The position numbers were made by a program, and so were the translations under genes. DNA of 64,000 bases, from NCBI GenBank assembly GCA_041389725.1, contig JAWKRG010000009.1, positions 1 to 64,000 on the forward strand, read 5' to 3'. The notes under the pieces are model-generated. The model had not been told where the DNA came from and ran no database searches. It worked only from the letters and a program-made list of their open reading frames with translations. Of the stretch, positions 1 to 9,502 are shown piece after piece. The stretch comes from Polyangiaceae bacterium. GTDB taxonomy: Bacteria > Myxococcota_A > Polyangia > Polyangiales > Polyangiaceae. Each line of letters begins with the position of its first letter. The stretch's first letter is position 1.

Positions 1-344
1 GCGGCAAGTGCGGTCAACACGCTGCTGAGCACCAGACTGAGCGACGCTGCGGCCAGCGAGCGACCAAACCAGGATGCCACGAGCGCCGCCGTGACGGCGA
101 CCCAGGTCGCCCAGGTGCTGCTGTCGGGCTGCTCCGGATCTAGGTACAACTGCGGCAACGTGCTCACGAGCTCGCGGCAAGCGGCGAAGCTCGCGAGCAC
201 TACCATCAGCAAGTAGGCCAGCAGCGTGAGTGCCGGCAGCCTTGATTCGGTCCGCGCCCCGCTCAGTCGATAGCCGGGGGGCGCCGCGGGGCTCGCGGGC
301 TCACTTTCCGCCGGTGTAGACGCCGGATCCGCTGCGGAAACCAC
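1..344 (-). CDS. Hypothetical membrane protein, partial (C-terminus beyond window)
   Basis: The frame is open on the minus strand from about 359 down to the window edge, so only the N-terminal part is visible. It encodes a Pro/Ala-rich lead followed by a hydrophobic helix (LPALTLLAYLLMVVLASF) and then a second hydrophobic stretch rich in Ala, Ser and Leu, so it is probably a polytopic inner-membrane protein. Candidate starts are GTG at 344 or 353, both inside the 3' end of the DUF4178 gene. Such an overlap fits translational coupling in one operon. I do not recognise the family. The start is a guess, but the open frame and hydrophobic pattern are clear. Confidence 0.45.
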   Translation of the reverse strand, partial: MVSAADPASTPAESEPASPAAPPGYRLSGARTESRLPALTLLAYLLMVVLASFAACRELVSTLPQLYLDPEQPDSSTWATWVAVTAALVASWFGRSLAAASLSLVLSSVLTALA

Positions 345-1767
345 TGCTGCCACTGCTACTGCCACTGCCACCGGAGCCGTCGCCCAAACACGAGCCGCAT
401 GCACCCAGCATGCAGATCAGCAAGACCATGACGACGATGATCACGATCAGCGCGGTGCCGCCGCAGCCGCTGCCGCTAGAGCCGCCGGTGGCGCCCCCGC
501 CGCCCACGGGCAGCCCGAAGGCCTGCGCAATCACGGGCCAGGAGATGGGGGCAGAGTGACTCCAGCGCACCTCGCCGGCGCCCTCCTCGCGACTCAGAAC
601 GTCGTTACCGTTGACGTAGTCGCTGACGTGAGTCGTCTCGCCAATCTCACACTTCCAGTAGACCTCGCCGAGCACGTAGTCCACGCGAGCGATGTTGGTG
701 TTGCGCTGACGGAAGTAGCGCCCGCCCCAACCTGCCTGGCCCGGCATGCCCGAGAGGTCGATCTCCGCGATGTTGGCGGAGTTGACCCAGCTCCATCCCG
801 TCTCGGGGTCTTTGACCAACCAGCGGTAGCCGAGCGCTTGGCTCCAGAGCAGGTATTCTTCCCAGCTGTAGCGCTCGCCCTCGAAGTCCGAGCTGCGGCG
901 CACGTAGGCGATGCACAGGTACTCTGCGCCGTCGAAGTTTCCCCGGGACCCGATGGGAATATCCGGGCTCTGCATCATTCGCTCTTGCTGAGCGACGACC
1001 TGCTGCAGCGCGACATCGCTGACCGCCCCGCAGTAGGGGCAGCCGACGCGTTCCGCGCGTTCCCCGGCGAGCTTCGGGATGTCCCCGCCGCAATTGGGGC
1101 ACTTGATCTGTGCCGCTTTCACCTTGTTGACGGAGCGCGGGCCGAGTTGGGTGACCTGTAGCTGGGGCTCGTCGAAAACCCAGCCGGTGAACACCGAGTA
1201 GGTTCCGCTGTTGTCGCCGTAGTCCAGCGTCGCGAAGGCGTTCTGCTGGCCGTAGGCGTCGGCGTAGTAGCGCTCGAAACCCGGTGGGAATGCGCCGGGT
1301 AGCTCGCCTTCGCCGCTGACGATGGATCCGCTCTTGACCTCGGCCACGCGGAAAACCCCAGCGTGACCCAGTTGGACATCCATCTCGGGCCGCAGCGCCT
1401 CGTAGGGCGGAATGCCGAGGCCCGGAACCTGCTGGGTGACATACCAGTAGCCCTGGGCGTACGCGAGCCAGCCCCAACTCTGGCCGTAGTCGAAGGCGAC
1501 GTAGTATTCGTCCCAAGGTCCCTTGCCGTGGTCGAGCTGAACGCGGCCGAGTACCTCGAAGGGACGGCCGCCCAACGTGCCCTGATCACCTACGGCGATC
1601 AGCGACGGCGTCATGGCCAAGTCGGCTACCTTGCCGAGGTTTTCCAGGCCGCGGTCGGATCGCACCACCGTGGCTCGGCAGTACTCACATACCTTGGCCA
1701 AGGAGGAGCCGAGCCCGAACTCGATCGGTGCTCCGCAGCTCGGACAGGTGCCTTGGGCGACGGCCAT
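301..1767 (-). CDS. Double zinc-ribbon DUF4178 protein with C-terminal membrane anchor
   Basis: The 488-residue protein has two copies of the same layout: a CxxC...CxxC zinc ribbon (CPSCG/CEYC near residues 8-30; CPNCG/CPYC near 222-245), each followed by a beta-rich DUF4178 domain with the conserved Tyr/Trp-rich strands (YYVAFDYGQSWGWLAY; YLLWSQALGYRWLV). After a Gly-rich linker comes one hydrophobic helix (ALIVIIVVMVLLICML) and a Gly/Ser-rich tail. It is therefore probably a tail-anchored protein with its bulk in the cytoplasm. DUF4178 proteins often sit in operons with small membrane proteins, and the partial membrane gene downstream matches that. The biochemical role is unknown. Confidence 0.85.
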   Translation of the reverse strand: MAVAQGTCPSCGAPIEFGLGSSLAKVCEYCRATVVRSDRGLENLGKVADLAMTPSLIAVGDQGTLGGRPFEVLGRVQLDHGKGPWDEYYVAFDYGQSWGWLAYAQGYWYVTQQVPGLGIPPYEALRPEMDVQLGHAGVFRVAEVKSGSIVSGEGELPGAFPPGFERYYADAYGQQNAFATLDYGDNSGTYSVFTGWVFDEPQLQVTQLGPRSVNKVKAAQIKCPNCGGDIPKLAGERAERVGCPYCGAVSDVALQQVVAQQERMMQSPDIPIGSRGNFDGAEYLCIAYVRRSSDFEGERYSWEEYLLWSQALGYRWLVKDPETGWSWVNSANIAEIDLSGMPGQAGWGGRYFRQRNTNIARVDYVLGEVYWKCEIGETTHVSDYVNGNDVLSREEGAGEVRWSHSAPISWPVIAQAFGLPVGGGGATGGSSGSGCGGTALIVIIVVMVLLICMLGACGSCLGDGSGGSGSSSGSSGFRSGSGVYTGGK

Positions 1768-1859
1768 TCCTAACGTGCGGGACTCTAGTGGAACGCGCTG
1801 GATTCGGCTACCGCTCGCTCGATCGCGGGCGATATTTCGTCATTTCGAGCGGCCCGCCG

Positions 1860-2837
1860 TCACTCCGCGTCGCTCTGCGCTTCACGCAGGGACTCGGCCA
1901 CCAGCGCGCCGAGCTCGTCGTCTTCGCGACTCCGTTGCTTCTTGGCCTTTGGCTTCGGGGCGCTCATCGACAGCATGGCTTCCATCTCTTCCACGCTCAT
2001 CTCGTCCAGGGTGCGCTCCTTCTTCTTCTTGGTGGCGCCCAAGGCGCGCAGCAGCCACGGCGACGCCGATTCCAGCTTGAACTCACCGTCGGCCAAGCGC
2101 GATGGCGCCTCGGCTAGACTCGTCATCAGGTTGCCGTTGGAGTCGGTCACTTCTTTCGCTTGGGTCAACGCCGCCTTCTGAGTGGTGTCGAGCTCGCGCA
2201 AGACTGGCTTGAAGGGTTTTTTCGACGATGCCAGAAATAGCGCCACGCAGAACCCCAACTCCGAGGGCCCGAGGGCCGTTACCTTCGCCACCGACGGGCC
2301 GCCGCAGCTCTTGGAGTAGATGTAGGAACCCGCCAGCAGCAGCGCGCCAAACCCGAGCTGCACCCCGGCGATGTCGACGGGACGTCCGGGTCGTCCAAGG
2401 GTTCGTCCTCGCTCTGGGCTGCATCACGAAGATGGACGACAGCGCCCGCGCCAGGTTCGCGGTGAGCACGACGGGGTGAGCCGTCTCTGCGGCGGGCACG
2501 TTGAGCGTCCAACCGTCGCCCGTGTCCACGACTCGTGGTGCATCGTCCGCCGTAGGCGTCGCGCACGCCCCGGTACCGCAGCTCCCAGTGCCGCAGCTGC
2601 CGCCTGACTCGGCGGCCTCTCCGCCGACCTGCACTTGGATCGGAATGTCGTCGTGCCAGCGTGGCTTCTGACGCGTCGCACCAGGGCGCTTCACGGACTT
2701 GCCGTCGGCGGCGAATGCGTCGGGAAAGAACTCCGCGGTGGGCAGCACCATGGCGGATCCCCGGTCTTCTTTCAAGCGCGCGCGAACTTCGCGTAGCGCT
2801 GGACCAAGGCGTGTTGCACCTGCGCGGAAAGCTCCAT
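1860..2837 (-). pseudogene. Frameshifted protein of unknown function (membrane segment plus charged C-terminal tail)
   Basis: Three minus-strand frames together give one coherent protein. It starts near 2837 (MELSAQVQHALVQRYA), has a segment with SCGTGSCGTGAC, then DGWTLNVPAAETAHPV..LARALSSIFVMQ, an acidic EDEPLDDPDVP stretch, a hydrophobic part (VQLGFGALLLAGSYIYSKSCGG) and a Lys-rich then acidic tail ending at 1860. Each transition needs a frame change: near 2790, possibly near 2680, and near 2430 and 2390. Composition stays protein-like across the breaks, so sequence errors are more likely than true decay. The architecture resembles a conserved myxobacterial hypothetical protein I half remember. 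No function is assigned, and the exact start is uncertain. Confidence 0.5.
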
Positions 2838-2845
2838 TGGGCAAA

Positions 2846-3437
2846 TCAGCCGCAGACGCGCCAAACGGCCAGAGCCGAGGGGGCAAGCGCCGTCGTGCGC
2901 GCCCCCGACGTCATCCTCCGGGCCGTCGTTGCGTGCGCCCCAGACGTCAGTCTCCCGGGTGGATTCGGTGCCCGAACGCGGGATTTTTCCAGGTCGCCGC
3001 GCCGCACTCGTTCCAGCTCGGCCAAGCGGGTCACGACGCCGCGTGCGACGATCTCCAGCACGCGGGTGATGAGCTCGTTCTTCTTGCGGGGATCGCCGCC
3101 GAAGGTGAGGTGGCTCTTCGCGCTGCGGCCACCGGGCAGTCGCCCTACCGCGGTGCAGCTCACGCGCATGACGTCGTCGGCCACGTCACGTCGAGCTTGG
3201 TGACCGCGAAGCGGTACTGGATGGTGCCTTACGCCCCGCGCCCCAGGTTGCCCGGCGCGCCTCTTTGGCCAACACCTTGCGCAACCTCTTCTTGTGGCTC
3301 GACGCGGCGACGACATCGGCGGGGAAGTCGAGGCGGTCCAGCACGACCTTGGGCCGCCCGCCGTCCTTGGCGGACGCGACGCCTGCGGTGAGTAGCAGGG
3401 CCAGGAGGCAACGACGTCCGAAGGCGGGGAGGGCCAC
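2846..3437 (-). pseudogene. Frameshifted small exported protein, unknown function
   Basis: The gene starts at ATG 3437 with a signal peptide (RRCLLALLLTAGVASA followed by KDG), continues as LDRLDFPADVVAASSHKKRL and KEARRATWGAGR, then changes frame near 3230. It resumes as DDVMRVSCTAVGRLPGGRSA and LTFGGDPRKKNELITRVLEI to LERVRRGDLEKSR. The 3' end is unclear: one frame runs to a stop at 2846, another reaches a stop near 2947. The protein is predicted to be periplasmic or secreted, with alternating strands and basic helices. It lies directly upstream of another broken gene on the same strand and divergent from glpA. The family function is unknown to me. Confidence 0.5.
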
Positions 3438-3542
3438 GGGGATCAGTTACACATGGGCCCCAGGCTTGGCCAAGATTGCCGCAGTGCGTCGAAATCGCCT
3501 CGCGCCGCAGCAAAACCCTGGTAGGAAGAGGGGCCGCTGCCC

Positions 3543-5204
3543 ATGGCCGCCCTCTCTTCCTCCGATCCAGACGTGGACGTCGTCGTCATCGGCGGCGGCG
3601 TGAATGGCACCGGTGTGGCCCGGGACTGTGCGCTGCGAGGCCTGAGCGTGGCCCTCTTCGAACGCAACGACATTGCCTTCGGTGCCAGCGGCAACTCCAG
3701 CGGCATGATCCACGGGGGGCCGCGCTACCTCACCTACGATCCGGACGTCACCCACACCTCGTGCCTGGACTCGGGGCAACATCCAGCGAATCGCGCCGCA
3801 CTTGCTGTTTCGCATCCCCTTCTTGGTGCCGGTGCAGCGCTCCAAGTTCGGTTCGCTGGCGCTTCACGGCTACGACGCCTTTTTCGATCTCTACGATCGC
3901 TACCAGCCCCTCAAGCGCGGCAAGCCCCATGTTCGCCTGGGTGCCGACGATTTGAAGCGCCTGGAGCCGGGGCTTCAGGCAGACGCGGTCGGCGGGGTGA
4001 CCTTCGACGAGTGGAACCGACGGCGTTCGGCTGTGCGTGGGTAGCATCACCGACGCCATCGAGCGTGGTGCGCAAGTGCGCGTCCACACCACCGTGATGG
4101 AAGTGTTGAAAGACGACAAGCGTGTGCGTGGCGTACGCTGGCGCGATCGTATCAGCGGAGAGACGGGCAGCACGTCGGCGCGGGTCGTGGTGAACGCCAC
4201 CGGAGCGTGGGCGCCGCTCACCGCCACCTTGGCCGGCTTGGAGCCGCGAGCTGCGCGCGTTCGCCCAGGCAAGGGCATCCACGTGTTCCTAGACCGACGG
4301 CTGACGAACTACGCCATCGCCACCACGGCCATCGACGGTCGTCAGGTGTTCCTGATGCCCTGGCAGAACATGAGCGTGCTGGGAACGACCGATGACGACT
4401 ACTACGGTGACCTGGATGCGGTGATCGCCAACGGTGACGAGGTCCGCTACCTGATGCAGGCCGTGGCGCGTGTCTTTCCGTCAGTCACCCAGGCACGCGC
4501 CATCGGAACCTGGGGCGGTGTGCGGCCGACGCTCTACGGTTGGGGCGTGAACGAAGACAAGCTCAGTCGAGAGCACGAGATCGTGGACCACGCGCGCCAC
4601 GGCGCGATGGCCTCTACTCGATGATCGGAGGCAAGCTGGCGAGCTATCGCATCTTCGCCGAAGAAATGACGGACGTGGTGGCCAAGCGCCTGGGCAACAC
4701 CGCCGAACGTCGCACTCACGGTCGCCGCCCGGCGGAGAGGATTCCATCGACCCCTTCGCGCTGTGCGAGGGGATCTCGATGGACGCGCTGACCGCATCGC
4801 GCCTGGAGTACCGCCACGGCTGCCGCGCCTTGCGCGTGGTCGAGCGCATTCGCCGTAATCCCGGTGAGGGGCGCGCGTGGGTGTGAGTGCGAGCCCGTGA
4901 CCGAAGCCGAAGTCCGTCACGTCGTGGAAAGCGAGCTGGCGAAGACGGTCGACGACGTCGCGAGACGAACGCGCCTGGGGTTGGGCGCGGTGGTGGTACG
5001 CGCTGCGCGCTGCGCTGTGGAGCGATCTTGGCGGATACTTTGGATGCCGACCCATCCTACGGACAGCGTTCGGCGCTGGCATTCCTGAAGGGAGCGGCGG
5101 CACGACGCGCGAGCGCCATCGGCTCGGCACAAGCGCGTCAGGAGAGTCTGCACCTCGCGTCCCTCGCGTCCCAATTGGGCAGCTTCAGCCCCGAGGAGCT
5201 CTGA
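3543..5204 (+). pseudogene. glpA: Anaerobic glycerol-3-phosphate dehydrogenase subunit A (FAD), frameshifted
   Basis: GlpA oxidises sn-glycerol 3-phosphate to dihydroxyacetone phosphate using FAD. The N-terminus has the dinucleotide fold (VVVIGGGVNGTGVARDCALR), the middle has VVVNATGAWAP and GVRPTLYGWG, and the C-terminus matches the GlpA [2Fe-2S]/BFD-like region (CECEPVTEAEV..RRTRLGLG then GTRCALRCGAIL). That last region separates GlpA from GlpD. The reading frame must change at least six times: at the GGGG run 3773-3776, and near 4015, 4608, 4722, 4875 and 4988. The protein stays recognisable on both sides of each break. glpB follows 1 bp after the stop. The copy is probably intact in the organism and damaged by indels in this sequence. 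Confidence 0.8.
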
Positions 5205-5205
5205 A

Positions 5206-6357
5206 GTGGCCGCGCGCGTCGTCGTGGTTGGCGGGGGAGTCGCGGGCCTCGCGGCGGCGTGGTCGGCGCGCCAAGCCGGCGCCGATGTCACCCTCGTTCA
5301 CGCTCACGCGGGCGCCTCCGCTCTCTACTCCGGAGCGCTGGACGAGCATCGGGCGCCGAGCAGCGAACAAGCCAACGCACTCATGCGCTTCGCGGTTGCC
5401 CTCGGCGGCTGGCACTACGGCAGCGGCCCCCACCGCATCGTCACCGAGACGGGGCTCTGCCGCGCGGTGGCCGGCAAGGACACGGCGCTGCTCGACCTCG
5501 AACCCACCGCGGGGCGCGTCGTGGGGGTGCTGGACGCAGTGCACGCCAGCTGGAATGCGGCGCTGGTCGCACGCGAACTGGAGAGCAGCGCATGGGCGAA
5601 GCGAACGAAGACCCGCTTCACTGTCGTGGCTGCCGCAGATCTGCTGTCGCCCGCGGAAGCCGCGGTTCCCTGCTACGACTTGGCCCGGCGCTTCGATCGA
5701 CCCGAACGCCAAGCGGCTGCGGCCAAGCTGCTGAGCGAAGCAAAGGGCGACTGCGCAGCGCTGCTGTGTGGCCCATGGCTCGGACTCGAAGTCGACGTAG
5801 CCGAGACGCTGAGCGCGAGCGTGGGAATCGCGGTCGGGGAAACCACCTCGGCCCCCGGCGGAGTCGCCGGCGCGCGCTTCGAGCTTGCCCGCGAACGCCT
5901 ACTTTCGGGAAGTGAGATCACGGTGCTCCGGGAGCGCGCCAAGTCTGTGGAGCCGAGGCCAAACGGTCTGCGGGTCACGCTGCAGTCCCGTGAACTCGAC
6001 GCCGACGCCGTCGTGCTGGCGCTGGGGGGTGTGGCTGCCGGCGGCATCATCGTCGACGACGCGCGGCCAGACCATCCAGGGGGAGCGTGCTTTCACGCGT
6101 CGGTCGAAGCGCCGATTGCGCTTCAGCTCGACGGGCGCGCCGTCGAGCGCGCCAGCACGCTGCACGGCATCGATTTCTGCTTGTCCGGCCTCGACACCCT
6201 GCAGCGAGTCGGAATCGCCGCCAAAGACGGTGCGACGGCGACGCCGGGACTCTTCGTCGCCGGCGACTGCGAGGCAGACGCGCCGCGGGCGGTGCTCCAC
6301 GCCGCGAACCGCGGCCTTGTCGTGGGGTTGCGCGCGGCTCGCGGCGCAGCTGCGTGA
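5206..6357 (+). CDS. glpB: Anaerobic glycerol-3-phosphate dehydrogenase subunit B-like flavoprotein
   Basis: This 383-residue flavoprotein begins at GTG one base after the glpA stop, which implies an operon and a complex. The N-terminus has a Rossmann FAD/NAD motif (VVVVGGGVAGLAAAWSARQA) followed by a Ser/Gly-rich SALYSGALD segment like that of GlpB. Near the C-terminus the second nucleotide-binding block (GLFVAGDCEADAPRAVLHAA) is typical of flavin oxidoreductases. In characterised bacteria GlpB works with GlpA and the membrane iron-sulphur subunit GlpC to pass electrons to the quinone pool. No glpC follows here, so the electron acceptor is unknown. E. coli GlpB is about 419 residues, so this copy is slightly short. 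Confidence 0.75.
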   Translation: MAARVVVVGGGVAGLAAAWSARQAGADVTLVHAHAGASALYSGALDEHRAPSSEQANALMRFAVALGGWHYGSGPHRIVTETGLCRAVAGKDTALLDLEPTAGRVVGVLDAVHASWNAALVARELESSAWAKRTKTRFTVVAAADLLSPAEAAVPCYDLARRFDRPERQAAAAKLLSEAKGDCAALLCGPWLGLEVDVAETLSASVGIAVGETTSAPGGVAGARFELARERLLSGSEITVLRERAKSVEPRPNGLRVTLQSRELDADAVVLALGGVAAGGIIVDDARPDHPGGACFHASVEAPIALQLDGRAVERASTLHGIDFCLSGLDTLQRVGIAAKDGATATPGLFVAGDCEADAPRAVLHAANRGLVVGLRAARGAAA

Positions 6358-6369
6358 TACGCTTCGGCG

Positions 6370-7281
6370 GTGAGCGCTCGACGTCTGGACCTCAAAGTGG
6401 GGTTCGCCTGTAACAACCTGTGCCGCTTCTGCGCGCAAGGGGACAAGCGTCGTTCGCTGCGCGCCATTCCCGGCAAGGAGCTGGCGCAGAAGCTACTGCA
6501 CGGCCGCGACCAGGCGCGCGGGGGACTCGTCCTGACGGGGGGAGAGCCCGCGATGCACGACGAGATCTTGGCGCTGGTGCGCTTGGCGAAGGGCCTTGGC
6601 TACGCTCCCATCCAGCTGCAGACCAACGGGCGCCTGTTGTCGTTGCCTCGCGTGCTGCATGCATTCTTGCAGGCCGGAGTGACGGAGATCTCTCCAAGCC
6701 TGCACGGGCCGACCGCGGAGGTTCACGACGCGCTGACGCGTGCGCCGGGCAGCTTCGAACAGTCCGCACGCGGGATCGCCAACTCGATCGCGGCAGGGGT
6801 GCCGGTGGTGACGAACTCGGTGATCACGCGCGATAACGTCGACGTCCTGGATCAGCTCGTGGACCTGTTGGCGTCCTTGGGTGTGCGCCGCGCGCAGCTG
6901 GCCTTCGTTCACCCCGTCGGGACTGCCTGGGAGCACTTCGACGACGTCGTTCCGCGATTGCCTCGAGTGCGACAGGCACTAGCGCCGGCCCTCCACCGAG
7001 CGACCCTCCACGGTATGGACCTGGTGACGGAGGCCGTTCCCCTTTGCTTCCTCTCGGGGATGGAGCACCTGGCCGTCGAGGCCCGCATTCCTCTGACCAC
7101 GGTGATGGACCTCGAGGGGACCGTCGACTACTCGGCTTGGCGACAGGCCGAGGGCAAGGCGAAGGGACCGCCCTGCGAGGGTTGTGAACACGGCTCCCGC
7201 TGTGAAGGGCCTTGGCGCGAGTATCCCGAGCGCTTGGGTTGGGACGAGTTTTCACCCGCCGCCAGCGCCTCCCAGACTTGA
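6370..7281 (+). CDS. Radical SAM protein
   Basis: The 303-residue protein begins at GTG 6370, 12 bp after glpB. The radical SAM cluster motif CxxxCxxC is at C14, C18 and C21 (FACNNLCRFCAQG). It is followed by the glycine-rich SAM-binding LTGGEPAMH and the strand QLQTNGRLL. The C-terminus has a further Cys cluster (GPPCEGCEHGSRCEG) that may bind an auxiliary iron-sulphur centre. The TIM-barrel core is complete. The substrate cannot be told from sequence. Position after glpAB and just before a second radical SAM gene suggests that the four genes are transcribed together. No precursor peptide gene is visible nearby. Confidence 0.8.
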   Translation: MSARRLDLKVGFACNNLCRFCAQGDKRRSLRAIPGKELAQKLLHGRDQARGGLVLTGGEPAMHDEILALVRLAKGLGYAPIQLQTNGRLLSLPRVLHAFLQAGVTEISPSLHGPTAEVHDALTRAPGSFEQSARGIANSIAAGVPVVTNSVITRDNVDVLDQLVDLLASLGVRRAQLAFVHPVGTAWEHFDDVVPRLPRVRQALAPALHRATLHGMDLVTEAVPLCFLSGMEHLAVEARIPLTTVMDLEGTVDYSAWRQAEGKAKGPPCEGCEHGSRCEGPWREYPERLGWDEFSPAASASQT

Positions 7282-7317
7282 TCCCACGCATTTTCGTTCC
7301 CGAGGCAGGCGGCGACC

Positions 7318-8583
7318 ATGCCCGCCACCTTGGAGAACCCAATGCAGTCGACCCTCGATCATCGTTCGCTCTATCGCTTGCCCTGGAATTTGGCCGACAA
7401 CCCCATCGTTTGGGCCGAGCCCACCCAGGCCTGCAACTTGGCCTGCGATGGCTGCTATCGCAAGAACGTGCGCGAACACAAACCGATCGACCAGGTCTGC
7501 GAAGAACTGGAGACCTTTGCGCGCCTGCGCAACTTCGACGGGGTCAGCATCGCCGGGGGCGATCCACTGGTGCACCCGAACGTCGTCGAGATCGTGCGGC
7601 ACGTGAAAGAAATGGGACGCAAACCCATTCTGAATACCAACGGCCTCGCTTTGGATCGCGCGCTGCTCCGCGAGCTGAAGAGCGCGGGCTTGGTGGGACT
7701 GACCTTCCACGTAGATAGCCGTCAGGGGCGGCCCGGGTGGAAGCAGACCAGCGAGAAATCCCTCAACGCGCTGCGCCTCGAGTTCGCGCAAATGGTCGCC
7801 GAGGTGGGTGGAATGGCATGCGCCTTCAACTCCACGGTGTACGAAGACACGCTGCACGAAGTCCCGGACATCGTCGAATGGGCCGGGCAGCACATGGACA
7901 TCGTCCATACGGTGGTGTTCATCACCTATCGAGCCGCGGCCGAGGGCGCCTTCGACTATTGGAGCGGCGGCAACGCCGTCGACATGGGGAGTCTCGTGTA
8001 CTCGGCCACGGACCAGCGCCGCAGCGATATCAGCTCGCCCGAAGTGGTGAAGGTCATTCGCGAACGTTTCCCCGACTTCATGCCCGCGGCGTACTTGAAC
8101 GGCACGGAAAAGCCCGACTCTTTCAAGTGGTTGCTCGCCCTGCGCGTAGGCAGTCGCGGCGACGTGTTCGGCTACGTGGGGCCGAAGTTCATGGAGGCCG
8201 TTCAGTCAAGCCACCACTTCGCCACGGGACGCTACCTTGCGTATTCACCACCGTCGGCTCTGGCCTTGGGTCGCTCCGTGATGATCAGCGGACTCTGGGA
8301 TCGCGGTCTGCGAGGCGCCGCGGCGAAGTACGCATCGTGGCTGGGGCGTCATCCCTTCGGTGCGCTACGCCGCCAGCACCTGCAGGCCGTCATGGTGATC
8401 CAGCCCATCGACATCTTGGAAGACGGTCGTCAGAACATGTGCGACGGCTGCCCGGACATGACGCTGCACGAGGGGCGCCTGGCATGGTCGTGTCGCCTGG
8501 AAGAACTGCGCAATTTCGGTCGCTTCGTCAACACCACGCCACGCAACGGGCAGCAGCCCACCGCGGACGTGAGCAGTTCCTGA
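7318..8583 (+). CDS. Radical SAM protein with C-terminal Cys cluster
   Basis: The 421-residue protein carries the radical SAM motif at C39, C43 and C46 (QACNLACDGCYRKN), then SIAGGDPLVHP and ILNTNGLAL for SAM binding. The core spans roughly residues 30-250. The C-terminal third has a long helical insert and ends with NMCDGCPDM and a later Cys (WSCRLEEL), which may ligate an auxiliary cluster like SPASM-type enzymes, though the pattern is incomplete. An alternative start at ATG 7342 would remove eight residues. It lies 36 bp downstream of the other radical SAM gene. The substrate is unknown; a role linked to lipid or glycerophosphate chemistry is only a guess from the glpAB context. Confidence 0.8.
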   Translation: MPATLENPMQSTLDHRSLYRLPWNLADNPIVWAEPTQACNLACDGCYRKNVREHKPIDQVCEELETFARLRNFDGVSIAGGDPLVHPNVVEIVRHVKEMGRKPILNTNGLALDRALLRELKSAGLVGLTFHVDSRQGRPGWKQTSEKSLNALRLEFAQMVAEVGGMACAFNSTVYEDTLHEVPDIVEWAGQHMDIVHTVVFITYRAAAEGAFDYWSGGNAVDMGSLVYSATDQRRSDISSPEVVKVIRERFPDFMPAAYLNGTEKPDSFKWLLALRVGSRGDVFGYVGPKFMEAVQSSHHFATGRYLAYSPPSALALGRSVMISGLWDRGLRGAAAKYASWLGRHPFGALRRQHLQAVMVIQPIDILEDGRQNMCDGCPDMTLHEGRLAWSCRLEELRNFGRFVNTTPRNGQQPTADVSSS

Positions 8584-8653
8584 AGCGGGATCCGCCGGGC
8601 GACTCGTCGCGTCTACTTGACGCAGTGGGCGAGGGCGGTGGACCCTGCCAGCC

Positions 8654-9334
8654 ATGGTGTCCACTCGCCCCTCCTGGTTCGAAGCGACTGCACTGCTAGT
8701 TGCGCTGCTCGCCTGCAACGCAGGCGCAGGGCCGCGACCGGACGATCGGGAGCCGCGCCGTCCCCCCGTTCCACCACCGGATCCGGTGATGACCGTGCAA
8801 GCACCCTCGCCCGCACCCGCAACTGCGGCCGCATCCGGACCGAGCAATGCCGACGCGCCGGAGATCAGTCGCAGTCGTGGCGAGGTGGGCGGTGTGGTGG
8901 TGCTGTGGCCGCGCATCGTGATGCCGCGAGGGGTCGAACCCGACGCCGCGACCTCGAGCTTGGCGAAGAGCGTGCAAGACCACTTTGCGGAGTTGGCGCG
9001 GGCGACCGCGGCGCATCGTCCTGTGGACGTCCGACCTGCGCCGGAGCGCGTGTGCCCCCGCGAAGGATGCCAAGCGACGACCGTGGGACTGCTGTTGGCG
9101 CGGGCTGGGGATGGTTGCGCCGTCGTGGCGACGGTGAGCAAGCCCGGACCGAGTGCGGCGACATTGGTCGTCGCTTCGCCCGGACACGTCGAACTGGCTG
9201 CGCCCTCGGTTGCCTTTCGCGAGCCACCGGAGCGCGTCGTGCGCGTCAAGGACTACGCAGCGTGTAGCACTCTCGTCGCTGATCTCGCGGCCAAGGACGC
9301 CGACGTGCGCGCCGCTCTGCAGTCCGCGCTCTAG
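8654..9334 (+). CDS. Hypothetical lipoprotein, Pro-rich linker
   Basis: The 226-residue protein has a short signal peptide ending in a lipobox (LLVALLACNAG), then a Pro/Arg/Ala-rich linker to about residue 65 and a compact C-terminal domain. That domain contains spaced cysteines (VCPREGCQ, DGCAVV, YAACSTL) that could form disulphides in the periplasm. I do not recognise the domain. It follows the radical SAM gene by 70 bp on the same strand, so co-transcription is possible but not required. Confidence 0.65.
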   Translation: MVSTRPSWFEATALLVALLACNAGAGPRPDDREPRRPPVPPPDPVMTVQAPSPAPATAAASGPSNADAPEISRSRGEVGGVVVLWPRIVMPRGVEPDAATSSLAKSVQDHFAELARATAAHRPVDVRPAPERVCPREGCQATTVGLLLARAGDGCAVVATVSKPGPSAATLVVASPGHVELAAPSVAFREPPERVVRVKDYAACSTLVADLAAKDADVRAALQSAL

Positions 9335-9490
9335 TGTTGCTGCTGCGCGTCGCTGTGCGCCTACTTCCGCGTTTGCTGTTGCGAAATTGCGACGATCGAG
9401 CCTCGTTGCGCTGAGTTCACGGAAATCTCCGGGCTTTTCGTGACGCGCGCGTCCGGCATGGCGGTTGCTGATGCTGTGATCGTCCTTTCA

Positions 9491-9496
9491 AGGAGG
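9491..9496 (+). promoter_or_regulatory. Ribosome binding site of the 9503 lipoprotein
   Basis: AGGAGG lies 6 nt upstream of ATG 9503. It is one of the strongest Shine-Dalgarno sequences in the window and fixes the start of the small lipoprotein against in-frame codons further upstream. Confidence 0.75.
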
Positions 9497-9502
9497 AGTC
9501 AC

